Positions 42,753 to 51,874 are shown, numbered from the stretch's first letter. The stretch: 64,000 bases of DNA from JAAYCT01 sp964499575 (GCA_964499575.1 CAZCLK010000001.1:113033-177032); one strand, 5' to 3'. Notes: a model not told the origin generated them from the sequence alone. A program made the numbers and translations.

Positions 42753-43411
42753 AATGTCTCGGGCCTCCTGCCCTTGATGAAGAAAATCACCCATTCCGCG
42801 ACATTTTGCGCGTGATCGGAGATCCGTTCAAAGTACTTACAGATTAAAAGAAGCTCGGTCAGAATCTCGATCGAGTCCGGATCCTGACGCATTCTTTTGA
42901 CCAGATACTCTTTGATTTTAACATACAAGGCATCCACCTTGTCGTCCATATGAACGACTGCCGAAGCGATTTCTTCATTCTTGGACACATAGGCTTCCAG
43001 TGCGGATTTGATCATCATTTTCGAGTAGTCCGACATGCGGATGACGTCCGCCGGAATCACGATGTCGGTATGAAAGGATGATAGGATCAAAACCTTTTCA
43101 CAGATGTCGCCGGCGTGATCGGCGATCCGTTCCAGATCCGTGATCAGCTTGAGCGTCGATATCGCGTCGCGAAGATCCGCGGCGACAGGCTGCTGTCGAA
43201 TGATCATCTCGACGCACGCCCGATCGATCTCGCGCTCCATTTCATCAATCAGGTCATCGTTATCCATGACCCTTTGAGCCTTTTCCGCATCGATTTCAAC
43301 CAGGGCGTCCACGGCATCGGTGATTGCGGAGAGCGTCATGGCCCCCATACGGATGATTTGTTCATGAATATGGATCAATTCATTTCGGAACTCTTCTCTT
43401 ACAACAGACAT
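42749..43411 (-). CDS. phoU: Phosphate signalling complex protein PhoU
   Basis: 220 aa, two three-helix bundles with the metal-binding repeats DNDDLIDEMEREIDRACVEMI and MDDKVDALYVKIKEYLVKRM, plus DLERIADHAGDICE and YFERISDHAQNVAEWV. It links the Pst transporter to PhoR and lowers phosphate uptake under plenty. Between pstB and phoP. Confidence 0.95.
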   Translation of the reverse strand: MSVVREEFRNELIHIHEQIIRMGAMTLSAITDAVDALVEIDAEKAQRVMDNDDLIDEMEREIDRACVEMIIRQQPVAADLRDAISTLKLITDLERIADHAGDICEKVLILSSFHTDIVIPADVIRMSDYSKMMIKSALEAYVSKNEEIASAVVHMDDKVDALYVKIKEYLVKRMRQDPDSIEILTELLLICKYFERISDHAQNVAEWVIFFIKGRRPETL

Positions 43412-43428
43412 ATTTTCCTCCTTTTCGA

Positions 43429-44187
43429 TCAGCCGAAACGGCCGGTCACGTATTCTTCTGTTTTTTTATTTTTCGGATCATTAAATATTTGCATGGTCGG
43501 TCCGTCCTCGATAATCTCCCCCAAGAGAAAAAACGCAGTCCGGTCGGATATTCGAACAGCTTGTTGCATGTTGTGTGTCACGATGACGACCGTGTATTTT
43601 TTCTTGAGTTCATACATCAGGTCTTCGATTTTAATAGTGGATATCGGATCAAGCGCCGATGTCGGCTCGTCCATGAGGAGAATATCCGGTTCGACCGCCA
43701 GTGCCCTGGCGATACACAGCCGCTGTTGCTGACCGCCCGATATCCCGAGTGCGGATGCCTTCAGGCGATCTTTAAGCTCATCCCAGACCGCCGCGTTCCT
43801 GAGGGAATTCTCGACTATTTCGTCGAGGTCGCTTTTCTTTTTAATGCCGTGAACCCTCGGTCCGTAAGCGACATTATCGTAAATACTCATCGGAAAAGGA
43901 TTTGGTTTTTGGAAAACCATACCGGCTCTCTTTCGAAGAAACGTCACATCCGTGTTCTTGTCGTAAATATCTTCGCCGTCGATCCGTACGCTTCCTTCGC
44001 GTCGGAAGTTGTGGATCAGGTCGTTCATGCGGTTCACCGTTTTTATACATGTCGATTTCCCGCACCCGGAGGGACCGATAAAGGATGTGATCTCATTTTT
44101 CCGGATCAACAGATTGACGTTCTTCAGCGCCTGCATCTCCCCGTAATAAACGTTCAGCCCTTCGATCTCAATCTTGATGTCCGTCAT
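43429..44187 (-). CDS. pstB: Phosphate ABC transporter ATP-binding protein
   Basis: 252 aa. Walker A is GPSGCGKSTCIKTVNR, the signature LGISGGQQQRLCIARALAVEPDILLMDEPTSALDP includes Walker B, and the H-loop is VIVTHNM. The length and NRMNDLI segment are specific for PstB. Energises high-affinity phosphate import with PstA and PstC. Confidence 0.96.
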   Translation of the reverse strand: MTDIKIEIEGLNVYYGEMQALKNVNLLIRKNEITSFIGPSGCGKSTCIKTVNRMNDLIHNFRREGSVRIDGEDIYDKNTDVTFLRKRAGMVFQKPNPFPMSIYDNVAYGPRVHGIKKKSDLDEIVENSLRNAAVWDELKDRLKASALGISGGQQQRLCIARALAVEPDILLMDEPTSALDPISTIKIEDLMYELKKKYTVVIVTHNMQQAVRISDRTAFFLLGEIIEDGPTMQIFNDPKNKKTEEYVTGRFG

Positions 44188-44237
44188 GATGGTCTTACCT
44201 CTCTTACTGTTGTCCTATTAAAATACACCGTTCATCG

Positions 44238-45116
44238 TTATTTACCGACACGTGCTCTTTTTATGTCTCTTGAAGCCCATACCGCGACCCGGTTGATAAT
44301 AAAAACCAGAATTAGAAGTGCCGCCGCCGTTGCGAAAGGAACTGCGGGCGGATCCTTCCCGTTCATCGCCGAATTGTAAAGATGAAGAGCCAGCGTGTTT
44401 CCCTGATCGAAAACATGCCCGAACAACGCGGTGAAAATGTTGTCCCCTTTCGGCATGTAGTATCCGGAAACGCCGACCGTGAAAAGAAGGGCGGCGGTCT
44501 CCCCGACAATTCTCCCGATCGCAAGGACGACGCCGGTCCTGATCCCCGGAAGCGCGCAGGGTAGAACGATTCCCATCGTCACGCGCAATTTTCCGGCTCC
44601 GAGCGCCAGACCGCCCTCCCGATACGCATCCGGTACGGAAAGAAGCGACTCCTCCGTCGTCCTTACGATGATCGGAAGAATACAGATCATCATCGTCAGG
44701 CTTCCCGAAAGAATCGACAGTTTTAATTGAAATAAGACGACGAAGATCGCATATCCGAAAAGTCCGAATATAACCGACGGAATACCGGACAGAACCTCCG
44801 TAGCAAAACGGATTATTCGAATCATCCTGCCTTGCCGCGCGTACTGTGTCATATAAACAGCTCCCCCGATGCAGATCGGAACAGCAAATAAAAGCGACAG
44901 AACAACTACATAAAGGGTGTTAATGATCATCGGAAGGATGCCCTTACTGCCGTTTTTCGCTGCGGAATATTCCGTTATCAGAAAGCGAAGACTCAAATGC
45001 GGAAGTCCTTTATAAAGGATGTATCCGATGATTCCAAAAAGAATAAGGACCGTGACCCCCGCGCTGAACCAGATCAGTGAAAGAAGGAGAGTATCCTTCC
45101 GTTTTTTGCTGTTCAC
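44238..45116 (-). CDS. pstA: Phosphate ABC transporter permease PstA
   Basis: 292 aa, six TM helices. Conserved segments are GIPSVIFGLFGYAIFV, the EAA loop EGGLALGAGKLRVTMGIVLPCALPGIRTGVVLAIGRIVGETAALLFT, and the C-terminal NRVAVWASRDIKRARVGK. The start overlaps pstC by 4 bp. Confidence 0.95.
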   Translation of the reverse strand: MNSKKRKDTLLLSLIWFSAGVTVLILFGIIGYILYKGLPHLSLRFLITEYSAAKNGSKGILPMIINTLYVVVLSLLFAVPICIGGAVYMTQYARQGRMIRIIRFATEVLSGIPSVIFGLFGYAIFVVLFQLKLSILSGSLTMMICILPIIVRTTEESLLSVPDAYREGGLALGAGKLRVTMGIVLPCALPGIRTGVVLAIGRIVGETAALLFTVGVSGYYMPKGDNIFTALFGHVFDQGNTLALHLYNSAMNGKDPPAVPFATAAALLILVFIINRVAVWASRDIKRARVGK

Positions 45117-46483
45117 TTCCCCTTACCTCCTTTTCCGGATATGTATGAAAAGGTGATATTGACGAGCATGATCATAATAAACAAGACGAGCCCGATCGCA
45201 AACAAGGCCTGACGATGAAGGCCTGCCTCCGCGTATCCCATCTCAAAGGCGATTCCCGCAGTCATCGGTCGAACCGAAGAAAACAAAGTCGGAAACTGCA
45301 CGATATTTCCCGCGACCATAATGACGGCCATGGTCTCTCCGATCGCCCGGCCTACTCCCAGGATTACTCCCGCGAGAATACCGGATCTCGCCGCGGGGAT
45401 CTGCACGGAAAAAATGGTTGATATTTTCGTGTTACCCAACGCCAGCGCCGCTTCGGTATATGCGATCGGGACACTTTTTAACGAGGTTTCGGCAACCCGG
45501 ATGATCGTCGGAAGAATCATAATCGAAAGAATTACGATCACCGCCGTCAGCCCCGAACCGGTTGAGTTGTACCCGAGTCCGGTGAAAAATTTCCGGATAA
45601 ACGGTACCAGGACTTTCATTCCCCAAAACCCGTAAATAACCGACGGAATACCGGCGAGAAGTTCGACGGCCGGACGGATAACCCTGGATATCCTTATTGG
45701 TGCGATCTCGGAGAGAAAAACAGCCGTCAACAAACCGATCGGAACACCGATCAGGATCGCCCCCACACATCCGATAATCGATGTGAGGATCATGTTAAAA
45801 ATTCCGAAGCTTGGTTCTTCCGCAACCGGTGCCCACTTTGTACCGAAAATGAAATCCGCGAAACCGATTTCATAAATCGCGGGCAACCCGGAGGCGAACA
45901 TATATATTGTGATGATCGCGACAGCACCGACCGATATAAAAGCGGTAATTTTGAACACGGTCTCGGCAGATTTTTCGATCCCCGAGACTGCCAGTGCCAT
46001 AACGGCGGCCGCCATGGAAAAAAGGAGAAATAATGACCAGCCGAATTGCATACTGACGCCGGAAGAAGAAAAACCGGCACGAAGAAGGCTTGTTCTGAGG
46101 GATGTCACGAATAACGTTAAGACGACACCCATAATAAACGATGCGAAGAAGGATCCGGACGCCATGCTGTGCCTTTTCATGAGGATCAGGATCATTCCGG
46201 CTGCAACAAGTAGCAAGGCGGATATCATTGAGATCCTCATTCCCAAAGGAAATCCGACCAACTCCGCTTCGCTGACCCGTATGCTCGAAAAAATGACCGG
46301 ATAGCCGCCCACGCGAAGCGAAAAATCATCGAAAATCAGATGAATAAACGGCAGAGCCGGAGCGGTCACCGCGAGGATCGCAAACGCGAAGGAAGCCAGA
46401 CGCAGTTTACTGCGACGGACTTCCTTTCTTGCTTCGGGGGAAACGATGTCGATTTTCTTTTCCAAAAGAGTACCTCTTGTCAT
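45113..46483 (-). CDS. pstC: Phosphate ABC transporter permease PstC with long N-terminal membrane extension
   Basis: 456 aa, while PstC is usually about 290-320. The permease core begins near residue 175 and holds ELLAGIPSVIYGFWGMKVLVPFI and the EAA loop TEAALALGNTKISTIFSVQIPAARSGILAGVILGVGRAIGETMAV. The extra N-terminal about 165 residues contain roughly four hydrophobic segments (about 28-48, 80-100, 112-130, 140-165) with polar loops. They are not part of known PstC architecture that I recall, and the frame is continuous with a normal start. Their role is unknown; a membrane-level sensor for PhoR is a guess. Confidence 0.92.
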   Translation of the reverse strand: MTRGTLLEKKIDIVSPEARKEVRRSKLRLASFAFAILAVTAPALPFIHLIFDDFSLRVGGYPVIFSSIRVSEAELVGFPLGMRISMISALLLVAAGMILILMKRHSMASGSFFASFIMGVVLTLFVTSLRTSLLRAGFSSSGVSMQFGWSLFLLFSMAAAVMALAVSGIEKSAETVFKITAFISVGAVAIITIYMFASGLPAIYEIGFADFIFGTKWAPVAEEPSFGIFNMILTSIIGCVGAILIGVPIGLLTAVFLSEIAPIRISRVIRPAVELLAGIPSVIYGFWGMKVLVPFIRKFFTGLGYNSTGSGLTAVIVILSIMILPTIIRVAETSLKSVPIAYTEAALALGNTKISTIFSVQIPAARSGILAGVILGVGRAIGETMAVIMVAGNIVQFPTLFSSVRPMTAGIAFEMGYAEAGLHRQALFAIGLVLFIMIMLVNITFSYISGKGGKGK

Positions 46484-46506
46484 ATATTGAGAGACGAACC
46501 CGACTT

Positions 46507-47355
46507 TTATTTTTTATTCGGGACAACACCGTCATCCGCAATAATCTTCATGCCATCATCCGAGTAAACAAAGTCGAGAAACGCCTTTGTCAGAGCATCC
46601 GTAGAGCCATTTTTCGTGATCATCAGAAAAGGCCGTTGCAATTTATAGGCTCCGGAAGCGACATTTTCCTCCGTGGCGGCGACTCCGTCGATATTAAGAG
46701 CAATCACGCTTTCATCAAGCGATGACAGGGAAACGTAACCGATCGCGTTCGGGTTACCGGAAACCGCCTGCTTCACATTTCCTGTGGAGTTCTGTTCTTC
46801 GGCATACACGGCGGCATCTTTGATCCCGACGATTTCCTCAAAAGCTCCCCGGGTCCCGGAAGCCGCTTCTCTTCCGATACACTGGATCGGTGCGTCTGCC
46901 CCTCCGAGTTCACTCCAGTTTGTGATTTTTCCCGAGAAAACATCCGCCAATTTTGAAAGAGTCAGCTCTTTTACGGGGGATTGCGGATGAACGATCACCG
47001 CGACTCCGTCAAAGCCGATGATATACTGCTCAAAGCCGGCGGGATTTTCGGAATCTTTAAGTCCTCTCGATAACAAACCGATATTTGCCGTTCCGTCATT
47101 CACCGCGGCAGGACCTTCACCGGATCCGTTACCGCCGACCGAGATCTTGACGTTCGGATTAATATTCATGAATGCTTCGGCAAGGGCGTTACTGACATCG
47201 GCCATCGACGTTGACCCGGTGAGCGTCAATTCTCCGCTCAAGTCGCTCTGTGCGCTGCCCTTCGTCTGAGTCGCGCTGATCTCCGTACAAGCCGACGTTA
47301 GGATCAAGGAAAATAGAATAACAGTCATTACTATTTTTCGAAAAGATGATTTCAT
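46507..47355 (-). CDS. pstS: Phosphate-binding lipoprotein PstS
   Basis: 282 aa. A lipoprotein signal peptide ends in LILTSAC (Cys about residue 23), anchoring it outside the membrane. Phosphate-binding motifs are LTGSTSMADVSNALAEAF, GGNGSGEGPAAVNDGTANIGLLSR, GFDGVAVIVH and REAASGTRGAFEEI. First gene of pstSCAB-phoU-phoP-phoR. PHO-box-like repeats lie upstream. Confidence 0.95.
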   Translation of the reverse strand: MKSSFRKIVMTVILFSLILTSACTEISATQTKGSAQSDLSGELTLTGSTSMADVSNALAEAFMNINPNVKISVGGNGSGEGPAAVNDGTANIGLLSRGLKDSENPAGFEQYIIGFDGVAVIVHPQSPVKELTLSKLADVFSGKITNWSELGGADAPIQCIGREAASGTRGAFEEIVGIKDAAVYAEEQNSTGNVKQAVSGNPNAIGYVSLSSLDESVIALNIDGVAATEENVASGAYKLQRPFLMITKNGSTDALTKAFLDFVYSDDGMKIIADDGVVPNKK

Positions 47356-47432
47356 TCTTCTGCCCTCCTCATTTTCATGATGTCAGAATAACAACCGTGC
47401 ATCATGGGAGGATTAGCTTAAGATCATTCATT

Positions 47433-47449
47433 GTAAAATCTGCGTAAAA
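47433..47449 (-). promoter_or_regulatory. PHO-box-like direct repeats upstream of pstS
   Basis: Minus strand TTTTACGCAGATTTTACAAT carries two TTTTAC hexamers exactly 11 nt apart (47433-47438 and 47444-47449). This matches the helical phasing of PhoP boxes (TTAACA-like), about 80 nt before pstS. Only two clear repeats are seen. Confidence 0.5.
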
Positions 47450-47484
47450 TAAAAAAGACGCTCCTTTACAAAAGCGCCTGTGTT
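47450..47484 (-). terminator. Terminator after the Smr gene
   Basis: Minus strand GGCGCT / AGCGTC stem with a 10-nt loop, then TTTTTT. It separates the Smr gene from pstS and touches the PHO-box repeats. Confidence 0.55.
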
Positions 47485-47519
47485 AACTTGATTTTCATCT
47501 TACTCTTGTCGTGATATGC

Positions 47520-47864
47520 TCACTTGAGGATCACGATCGTGACTCCGTCATTGGCCCGCGACCAATCCGGATCGGTGCGAAACGCGGGACACATCTCGAT
47601 CAGCGAACGCCCGGACCGTTCAAACGGGCCGAAGAATTCTCCGGGACAGTAGGCCTTAATGCGTCCCTCATCGAGCATCGTACGAAGACAATCATGCGTT
47701 GCAACCTTCAGCACGCCGCCCTGTCCGGAAGAACCATAGCCGTGAATGACCTTCACCTGCCGGATTCCGATCCGACGCATAGTGTTGATTTCGAAGCGGA
47801 GCTTCTTCATCGCCGCCTCTACCTGTGGCATTCCTTCCTCGATGTTAATGATACTCGCAGCCAA
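47520..47864 (-). CDS. Smr-domain protein
   Basis: 114 aa from a TTG at 47864 with CGAGGG 6-9 nt upstream; the frame runs 31 codons higher without support and in non-family sequence. Smr-like features are INIEEGMPQVEAAMKKLRFEINTMRRIGIRQVKVIHGYGSSGQGGVLKVA and GRIKAYCPGEFFG. The Smr domain of MutS2 is a nuclease; small stand-alone versions are of unknown role. Divergent from the pseudouridine synthase gene with overlapping promoters. Confidence 0.8.
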   Translation of the reverse strand: MAASIINIEEGMPQVEAAMKKLRFEINTMRRIGIRQVKVIHGYGSSGQGGVLKVATHDCLRTMLDEGRIKAYCPGEFFGPFERSGRSLIEMCPAFRTDPDWSRANDGVTIVILK

Positions 47865-48009
47865 TAAATTCCCTCGATTCAGCAATTCCAACCATATCCC
47901 GAATATATCGGGCGGCAAACTCTCAGTGATAAAATGAAACCGGCAGAATAAAAACAATCCATCTGATCAACCCCTGACCGGGTCGACCGTCCCACATATT
48001 CACAAGTAA

Positions 48010-48038
48010 ATTATAACACACATCATACCTGTTGTGAA
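48010..48038 (-). promoter_or_regulatory. Promoter of the Smr gene
   Basis: Minus strand TTCACA, 17-nt spacer, TATAAT, placed back to back with the plus-strand promoter at 48058-48063; the -35 regions touch or overlap. Confidence 0.6.
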
Positions 48039-48057
48039 AACGGCTCCCTTTTTTTGC

Positions 48058-48063
48058 TATAAT
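48058..48063 (+). promoter_or_regulatory. Extended -10 of the pseudouridine synthase gene (leaderless type)
   Basis: TGCTATAAT ends 6 nt before the ATG at 48070, so the expected start site falls on or next to the start codon. No Shine-Dalgarno is present. Confidence 0.6.
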
Positions 48064-48069
48064 CCGAGC

Positions 48070-48804
48070 ATGAGACTTGATCGAATTCTGGCCAACTCGG
48101 GATACGGAACCCGCTCCCAAATTAAAAAACTGATTCGCTCCGGCTCGGTTATTGTCGGAGATCATGTCGTTTGCGACCCGTCCGCCGATATTGCCGCGGA
48201 TCTGTTTTCAAAAATAGAGATTTCCGGCGGGCCGCTCAACGTCTCAAGTCACATTTATCTCTGCCTCAATAAACCCGACCGCTGTTTGACCGCGCGAAAA
48301 GATTCGCGATTGGAGACGATTGAGCAATTCATCCCGGAAAATCTCCGCGGAAAAGGTCTTTCGCCCGTCGGGCGTTTGGATTATCACACGACCGGAGTCC
48401 TTCTTCTTACAAACGACGGTGAAATGAATCACCGGCTGACCTCGCCCAAATGGCATTTGTCAAAAGCATATACCGTCACATATTCCGGACCGCCGATGCG
48501 TTCTGAAGAAGCACGCCTCTTCGCGGACGGTTTTGTTCTGAAAGACAGGCCGGGCAAGCCGGAGCCGCTCGCTCCGGCACAACTCACGTTGATCGACGAA
48601 ACGCATTGTGCGCTGACTCTTTTCGAGGGAAAAACACATCAGGTGAAGCGGATGTTGGCCGCTGTCGGTCGGAACGTGACCGACCTGCACCGCCATGAGT
48701 TTGCCGGTATCCGCGCGGATCCGGGACAGAAACCGGGCGATATCCGTGAACTGACCCGGGATGAAGTATCGTATTTGAAACGAGCCTGTCAGATGGCGGA
48801 ATAA
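48070..48804 (+). CDS. RsuA/RluB-family pseudouridine synthase
   Basis: 244 aa from MRLDRILANSGYGTR. An N-terminal S4 RNA-binding domain (about 1-60) is followed by the catalytic domain with the GRLDYHTTGVLLLTNDGEMNHRLTSPKWHLSKAYTV motif (Asp in GRLD) and EGKTHQVKRMLAAVG. It modifies uridine in 16S or 23S rRNA; RsuA-like features (SPKWHLSKAY) favour 16S U516. An in-frame codon 12 positions upstream exists but lies within the promoter. Probably translated from a leaderless mRNA. Confidence 0.88.
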   Translation: MRLDRILANSGYGTRSQIKKLIRSGSVIVGDHVVCDPSADIAADLFSKIEISGGPLNVSSHIYLCLNKPDRCLTARKDSRLETIEQFIPENLRGKGLSPVGRLDYHTTGVLLLTNDGEMNHRLTSPKWHLSKAYTVTYSGPPMRSEEARLFADGFVLKDRPGKPEPLAPAQLTLIDETHCALTLFEGKTHQVKRMLAAVGRNVTDLHRHEFAGIRADPGQKPGDIRELTRDEVSYLKRACQMAE

Positions 48805-48810
48805 CCGCGG

Positions 48811-49827
48811 TTATCCATCCTTTTCGGTGAAGGCGCGGCGCTCGGCGACGATCGTAGCGAGATACTTCTCCGCTTTCTCTTTGTTCTCCGTCGACGCCGA
48901 CAGACAGAAGACGAGCGACGGCGGATCGGATTTCCAACGATTCTCAAATCCCATCGCGGAGATCAACTCCGGATCATCGATCATCAGCCCGTAGATATGG
49001 CGCTCGGAATCGCTATCCGATTCTACCCGATCAGGGTCTCCGAATCCATTCTTATCCAGCACGGCATAATGTTCGTCGTTCGAAAAGTAAATCGGCTCGA
49101 CACCCTCCATCTGTTCTTCGGTTAAATCGCTCTTCAGGTCGTTGTACAAATCATCGATCGGCAGGAAATTCGCAAAAAAGAAGGGAAATGATCTTGCATC
49201 CGTAAGGATGATATCGTTTTTCACCGAAAGAAAAGCGGTTGCGGCTATTTCGCCGTTCATTGAATCATCATCCGCAGGTTCCGAATTGTCCACGACGAGG
49301 TTTGCGCTGTACACCGCCGGATTCAATGACCACCCTTCAGACTTTGTAACCTCTACGATCTGATCGTTGAATTTTTCGAAATGGCCGACGGCGACGATGC
49401 GCATATCGATCGTTGCGGTGAAAAAAAAGCTTCGGGCCATCATAAAAACAACAATCAGCAAACAAGCGATCAACACATATCGCCACCACGAATAATAAAA
49501 GTGGTTGCGCCATTCTTTCGCGGTCTTACCGAAGAATTTATGCGCTTTTTCGCGAGCAATCCCATCCCGGACCGCTTCCTGTCTCTTTCCGGAAGCGATC
49601 TCGTACACTTCGTTAATCTCGTCCAGTTTTTCGCGATTCGCCTTGATGTCGCCGCGATATTGCTTGATCATTTGCCAGTACTTCTGATCCAGAACATACT
49701 CGGTCGCGGATTCTTCCAGTCCGAAAAACCGCATGGCTTCGGCCCGATCCATCGGTTTCTCGGGGTTCTCCGGAATATCCGGATCCAAAACATCGTGCGT
49801 CAAGGCATTTGCTTCCCGTTCGTCCAT
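48811..49827 (-). CDS. Single-pass membrane protein with J-domain-like N-terminus
   Basis: 338 aa. Residues about 25-80 (MRFFGLEESATEYVLDQKYWQMIKQYRGD...KLDEINEVYEIASG) look like a degenerate J domain without HPD. A TM helix at about 112-135 follows a Trp/Tyr-rich stretch (WRNHFYYSWWRYVL). The outer about 200 residues have alpha/beta features reminiscent of substrate-binding folds (IDMRIVAVGHFEKFNDQIVE; GEIAATAFLSVKNDIILTDARSF). I know similar proteins as uncharacterised in Firmicutes. Gene ends 6 nt from the convergent pseudouridine synthase and starts 18 nt after lysS. Confidence 0.7.
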   Translation of the reverse strand: MDEREANALTHDVLDPDIPENPEKPMDRAEAMRFFGLEESATEYVLDQKYWQMIKQYRGDIKANREKLDEINEVYEIASGKRQEAVRDGIAREKAHKFFGKTAKEWRNHFYYSWWRYVLIACLLIVVFMMARSFFFTATIDMRIVAVGHFEKFNDQIVEVTKSEGWSLNPAVYSANLVVDNSEPADDDSMNGEIAATAFLSVKNDIILTDARSFPFFFANFLPIDDLYNDLKSDLTEEQMEGVEPIYFSNDEHYAVLDKNGFGDPDRVESDSDSERHIYGLMIDDPELISAMGFENRWKSDPPSLVFCLSASTENKEKAEKYLATIVAERRAFTEKDG

Positions 49828-49845
49828 GAGAGAATCTTCTCCTTG

Positions 49846-51351
49846 TTACTCCAAAGGTTTCATCGTCGGGAAAAGCAACACATCCCGGATCGAGGCATTG
49901 TCCGTAAGCAACATAACCAACCGGTCGATGCCGATACCCAGTCCGCCCGTCGGGGGCATACCGTACTCGAGCGACACGCAGAAATCCTCGTCGTGAAGAT
50001 TCGCCTCATCGTCGCCGGCCGCACGTTTTCTGATCTGATCGGCGAAGCGTTCGCGCTGATCGATCGGGTCGTTGAGCTCCGAATATGCGTTTGCGAATTC
50101 GCGGCAACCGATGAAGAGTTCAAACCGGTCGACAAGGCCCGGCTTATCTTTGATTTTTTTCGCAAGGGGCGATACTTCGATCGGATAATCATGAACAAAG
50201 GTCGGTTGAACGAGTTTGTCCTCGCAGAATGCCTCGAAAAGCAAGTTGAGCACATCTCCCTTGCGCGCCGAAGGCGCCGGTTCGATCCCTTTGCTTTTGG
50301 CGGCCTCGATCGCTTCGGCGTCCGATTCGATCGCGGAAAAATCGATCCCCGCATACTTCAGTACGGCGTCCGTCATGGAAATGCGTTCAAAGGGAGGCTT
50401 CAAACAGATTGGCGTTCCCTGGTATGTAATCTCGGTCGATCCGTTCACTTGAATGGCGACCTCGCTTATGAGCTCCTCGCACAGCGACATCATTCCGCGA
50501 AGATCGGTATATGCCTGATACAGTTCGACCGCGGTGAACTCGGGATTGTGCTTCACGGACATTCCTTCGTTGCGAAACAGCCGGCCGATCTCGTAAACAC
50601 GTTCAAATCCGCCGACAATCAGCCGTTTCAGGTAAAGCTCGGGCGCGATCCGCAGATACATATCGATGTCAAGGGTGTTATGGTGCGTGACAAACGGCCG
50701 CGCCGTCGCGCCGCCCGGGATCGAATTCAGGATCGGTGTCTCGACCTCGATAAAATCCAAACGGTCCAGGTAACCGCGAATCCCGCGAATGATCCGGGAT
50801 CGCTTCTCAAACGTGTCGCGGACCTCCGGATTAACGATCAGATCCACGTAACGCTGGCGATAACGGGTCTCGGTATCTTTGAGGCCGTGATACTTGTCCG
50901 GTAAAGGACGCAAGGCCTTCGTCAGCAGTGTGTACTCTTTCGTGCGGACGGAAATCTCGCCCATACGCGTGCGGAATACCTCGCCGCGCACTCCGACGAT
51001 ATCGCCGATATCGAGTTTTTGCCAACGTTCGTATGCGTCTTCCCCGACAGCGTCGATCTTCGTGAAGATTTGGATTCTGCCGCGACGGTCATAGAGATCA
51101 CAAAAACTGACCTTCCCCATTCCTCTTCTGGAGAGGATTCGCCCCGCCACCGATACCTCGGTTCCCTCGACGTCTTCGAAATGATCGGTGATGTCAACGG
51201 AGTGATGCGTGACCGGATAAACGAGCTCGGTAAACGGGTCTGTGCCCTCGGAAATCATGTCACGGAGCTTTTCGAGACGTATGCGTATCTGTTCCTGCGT
51301 ATCGAGGACTAAATCCTCTGAGCGGGAATTGGAGTCCGTTGGGTCTTGCAT
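49846..51351 (-). CDS. lysS: Lysyl-tRNA synthetase (class II)
   Basis: 501 aa. The N-terminal OB-fold binds the anticodon (VSVAGRILSRRGMGKVSFCDLYD). The class II core has motif 1 (TFEKRSRIIRGIRGYLDRLDFIEVETPIL), motif 2 (FERVYEIGRLFRNEGMSVKHNPEFTAVELYQ) and motif 3 (GGLGIGIDRLVMLLTD). Charges tRNA-Lys. 37 nt after greA, the common Firmicute pairing. Confidence 0.96.
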   Translation of the reverse strand: MQDPTDSNSRSEDLVLDTQEQIRIRLEKLRDMISEGTDPFTELVYPVTHHSVDITDHFEDVEGTEVSVAGRILSRRGMGKVSFCDLYDRRGRIQIFTKIDAVGEDAYERWQKLDIGDIVGVRGEVFRTRMGEISVRTKEYTLLTKALRPLPDKYHGLKDTETRYRQRYVDLIVNPEVRDTFEKRSRIIRGIRGYLDRLDFIEVETPILNSIPGGATARPFVTHHNTLDIDMYLRIAPELYLKRLIVGGFERVYEIGRLFRNEGMSVKHNPEFTAVELYQAYTDLRGMMSLCEELISEVAIQVNGSTEITYQGTPICLKPPFERISMTDAVLKYAGIDFSAIESDAEAIEAAKSKGIEPAPSARKGDVLNLLFEAFCEDKLVQPTFVHDYPIEVSPLAKKIKDKPGLVDRFELFIGCREFANAYSELNDPIDQRERFADQIRKRAAGDDEANLHDEDFCVSLEYGMPPTGGLGIGIDRLVMLLTDNASIRDVLLFPTMKPLE

Positions 51352-51388
51352 GGTTTGATGAATCCTTTCCTAAAAGGGATACGTCCTG

Positions 51389-51874
51389 TCAGTCGGGCTT
51401 TCCGATCTTCACAATTTTGTATTTGAAGGTGCCCGAGGTTGTCTGAACATCCACGATCGATCCCTTCTTCTTCCCGAGAATCGCTTGGCCGACCGGGGAA
51501 TCCGAAGAAATTCTGTTCATGAAAATATCCCCCTCGTTGGGATTAACGAGGCTGTACTGCGCTTCTTCCTTGGTCTGCTCGTCCCGAAGAGTAACTAACG
51601 AGCCGAGTGAGACTTTGGTTTTGCTGATTTCCTCTTCATCAATCACGCGTGCATTCTTAAGAATCTCTTCCAGTTCCATAATGCGCGCCTCATTTTTGGC
51701 TTGGGCTTCCTTGGCGTCATCATATTCGGAGTTCTCGGTCAGATCTCCCTGACCCCTTGCATCCTTCAGACGCTCGGAAATCTCGGCGGCTTTAACGGTT
51801 TTTCTTTCAGCCAGTTCATCCTGAAGGCGCTTAAGGCCTTCGACGGTAAAGGCATTCAATTCATTCTCTGACAT
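51389..51874 (-). CDS. greA: Transcription elongation factor GreA
   Basis: 161 aa from the ATG at 51874 (MSENELNAFT) with GAAGGAG upstream. The N-terminal coiled coil carries the tip DLTENSEYDDAKEAQA that reaches into RNA polymerase to trigger transcript cleavage. The C-terminal FKBP-like domain has SSDSPVGQAILGKKKGSIVDV. Upstream of lysS. Confidence 0.96.
   Translation of the reverse strand: MSENELNAFTVEGLKRLQDELAERKTVKAAEISERLKDARGQGDLTENSEYDDAKEAQAKNEARIMELEEILKNARVIDEEEISKTKVSLGSLVTLRDEQTKEEAQYSLVNPNEGDIFMNRISSDSPVGQAILGKKKGSIVDVQTTSGTFKYKIVKIGKPD

Noticed and set aside
49381..50904. 507-codon plus-strand frame across lysS and its neighbour
   Set aside because: It runs antisense to LysS motifs 2 and 3 and across two genes, with no recognisable domains.
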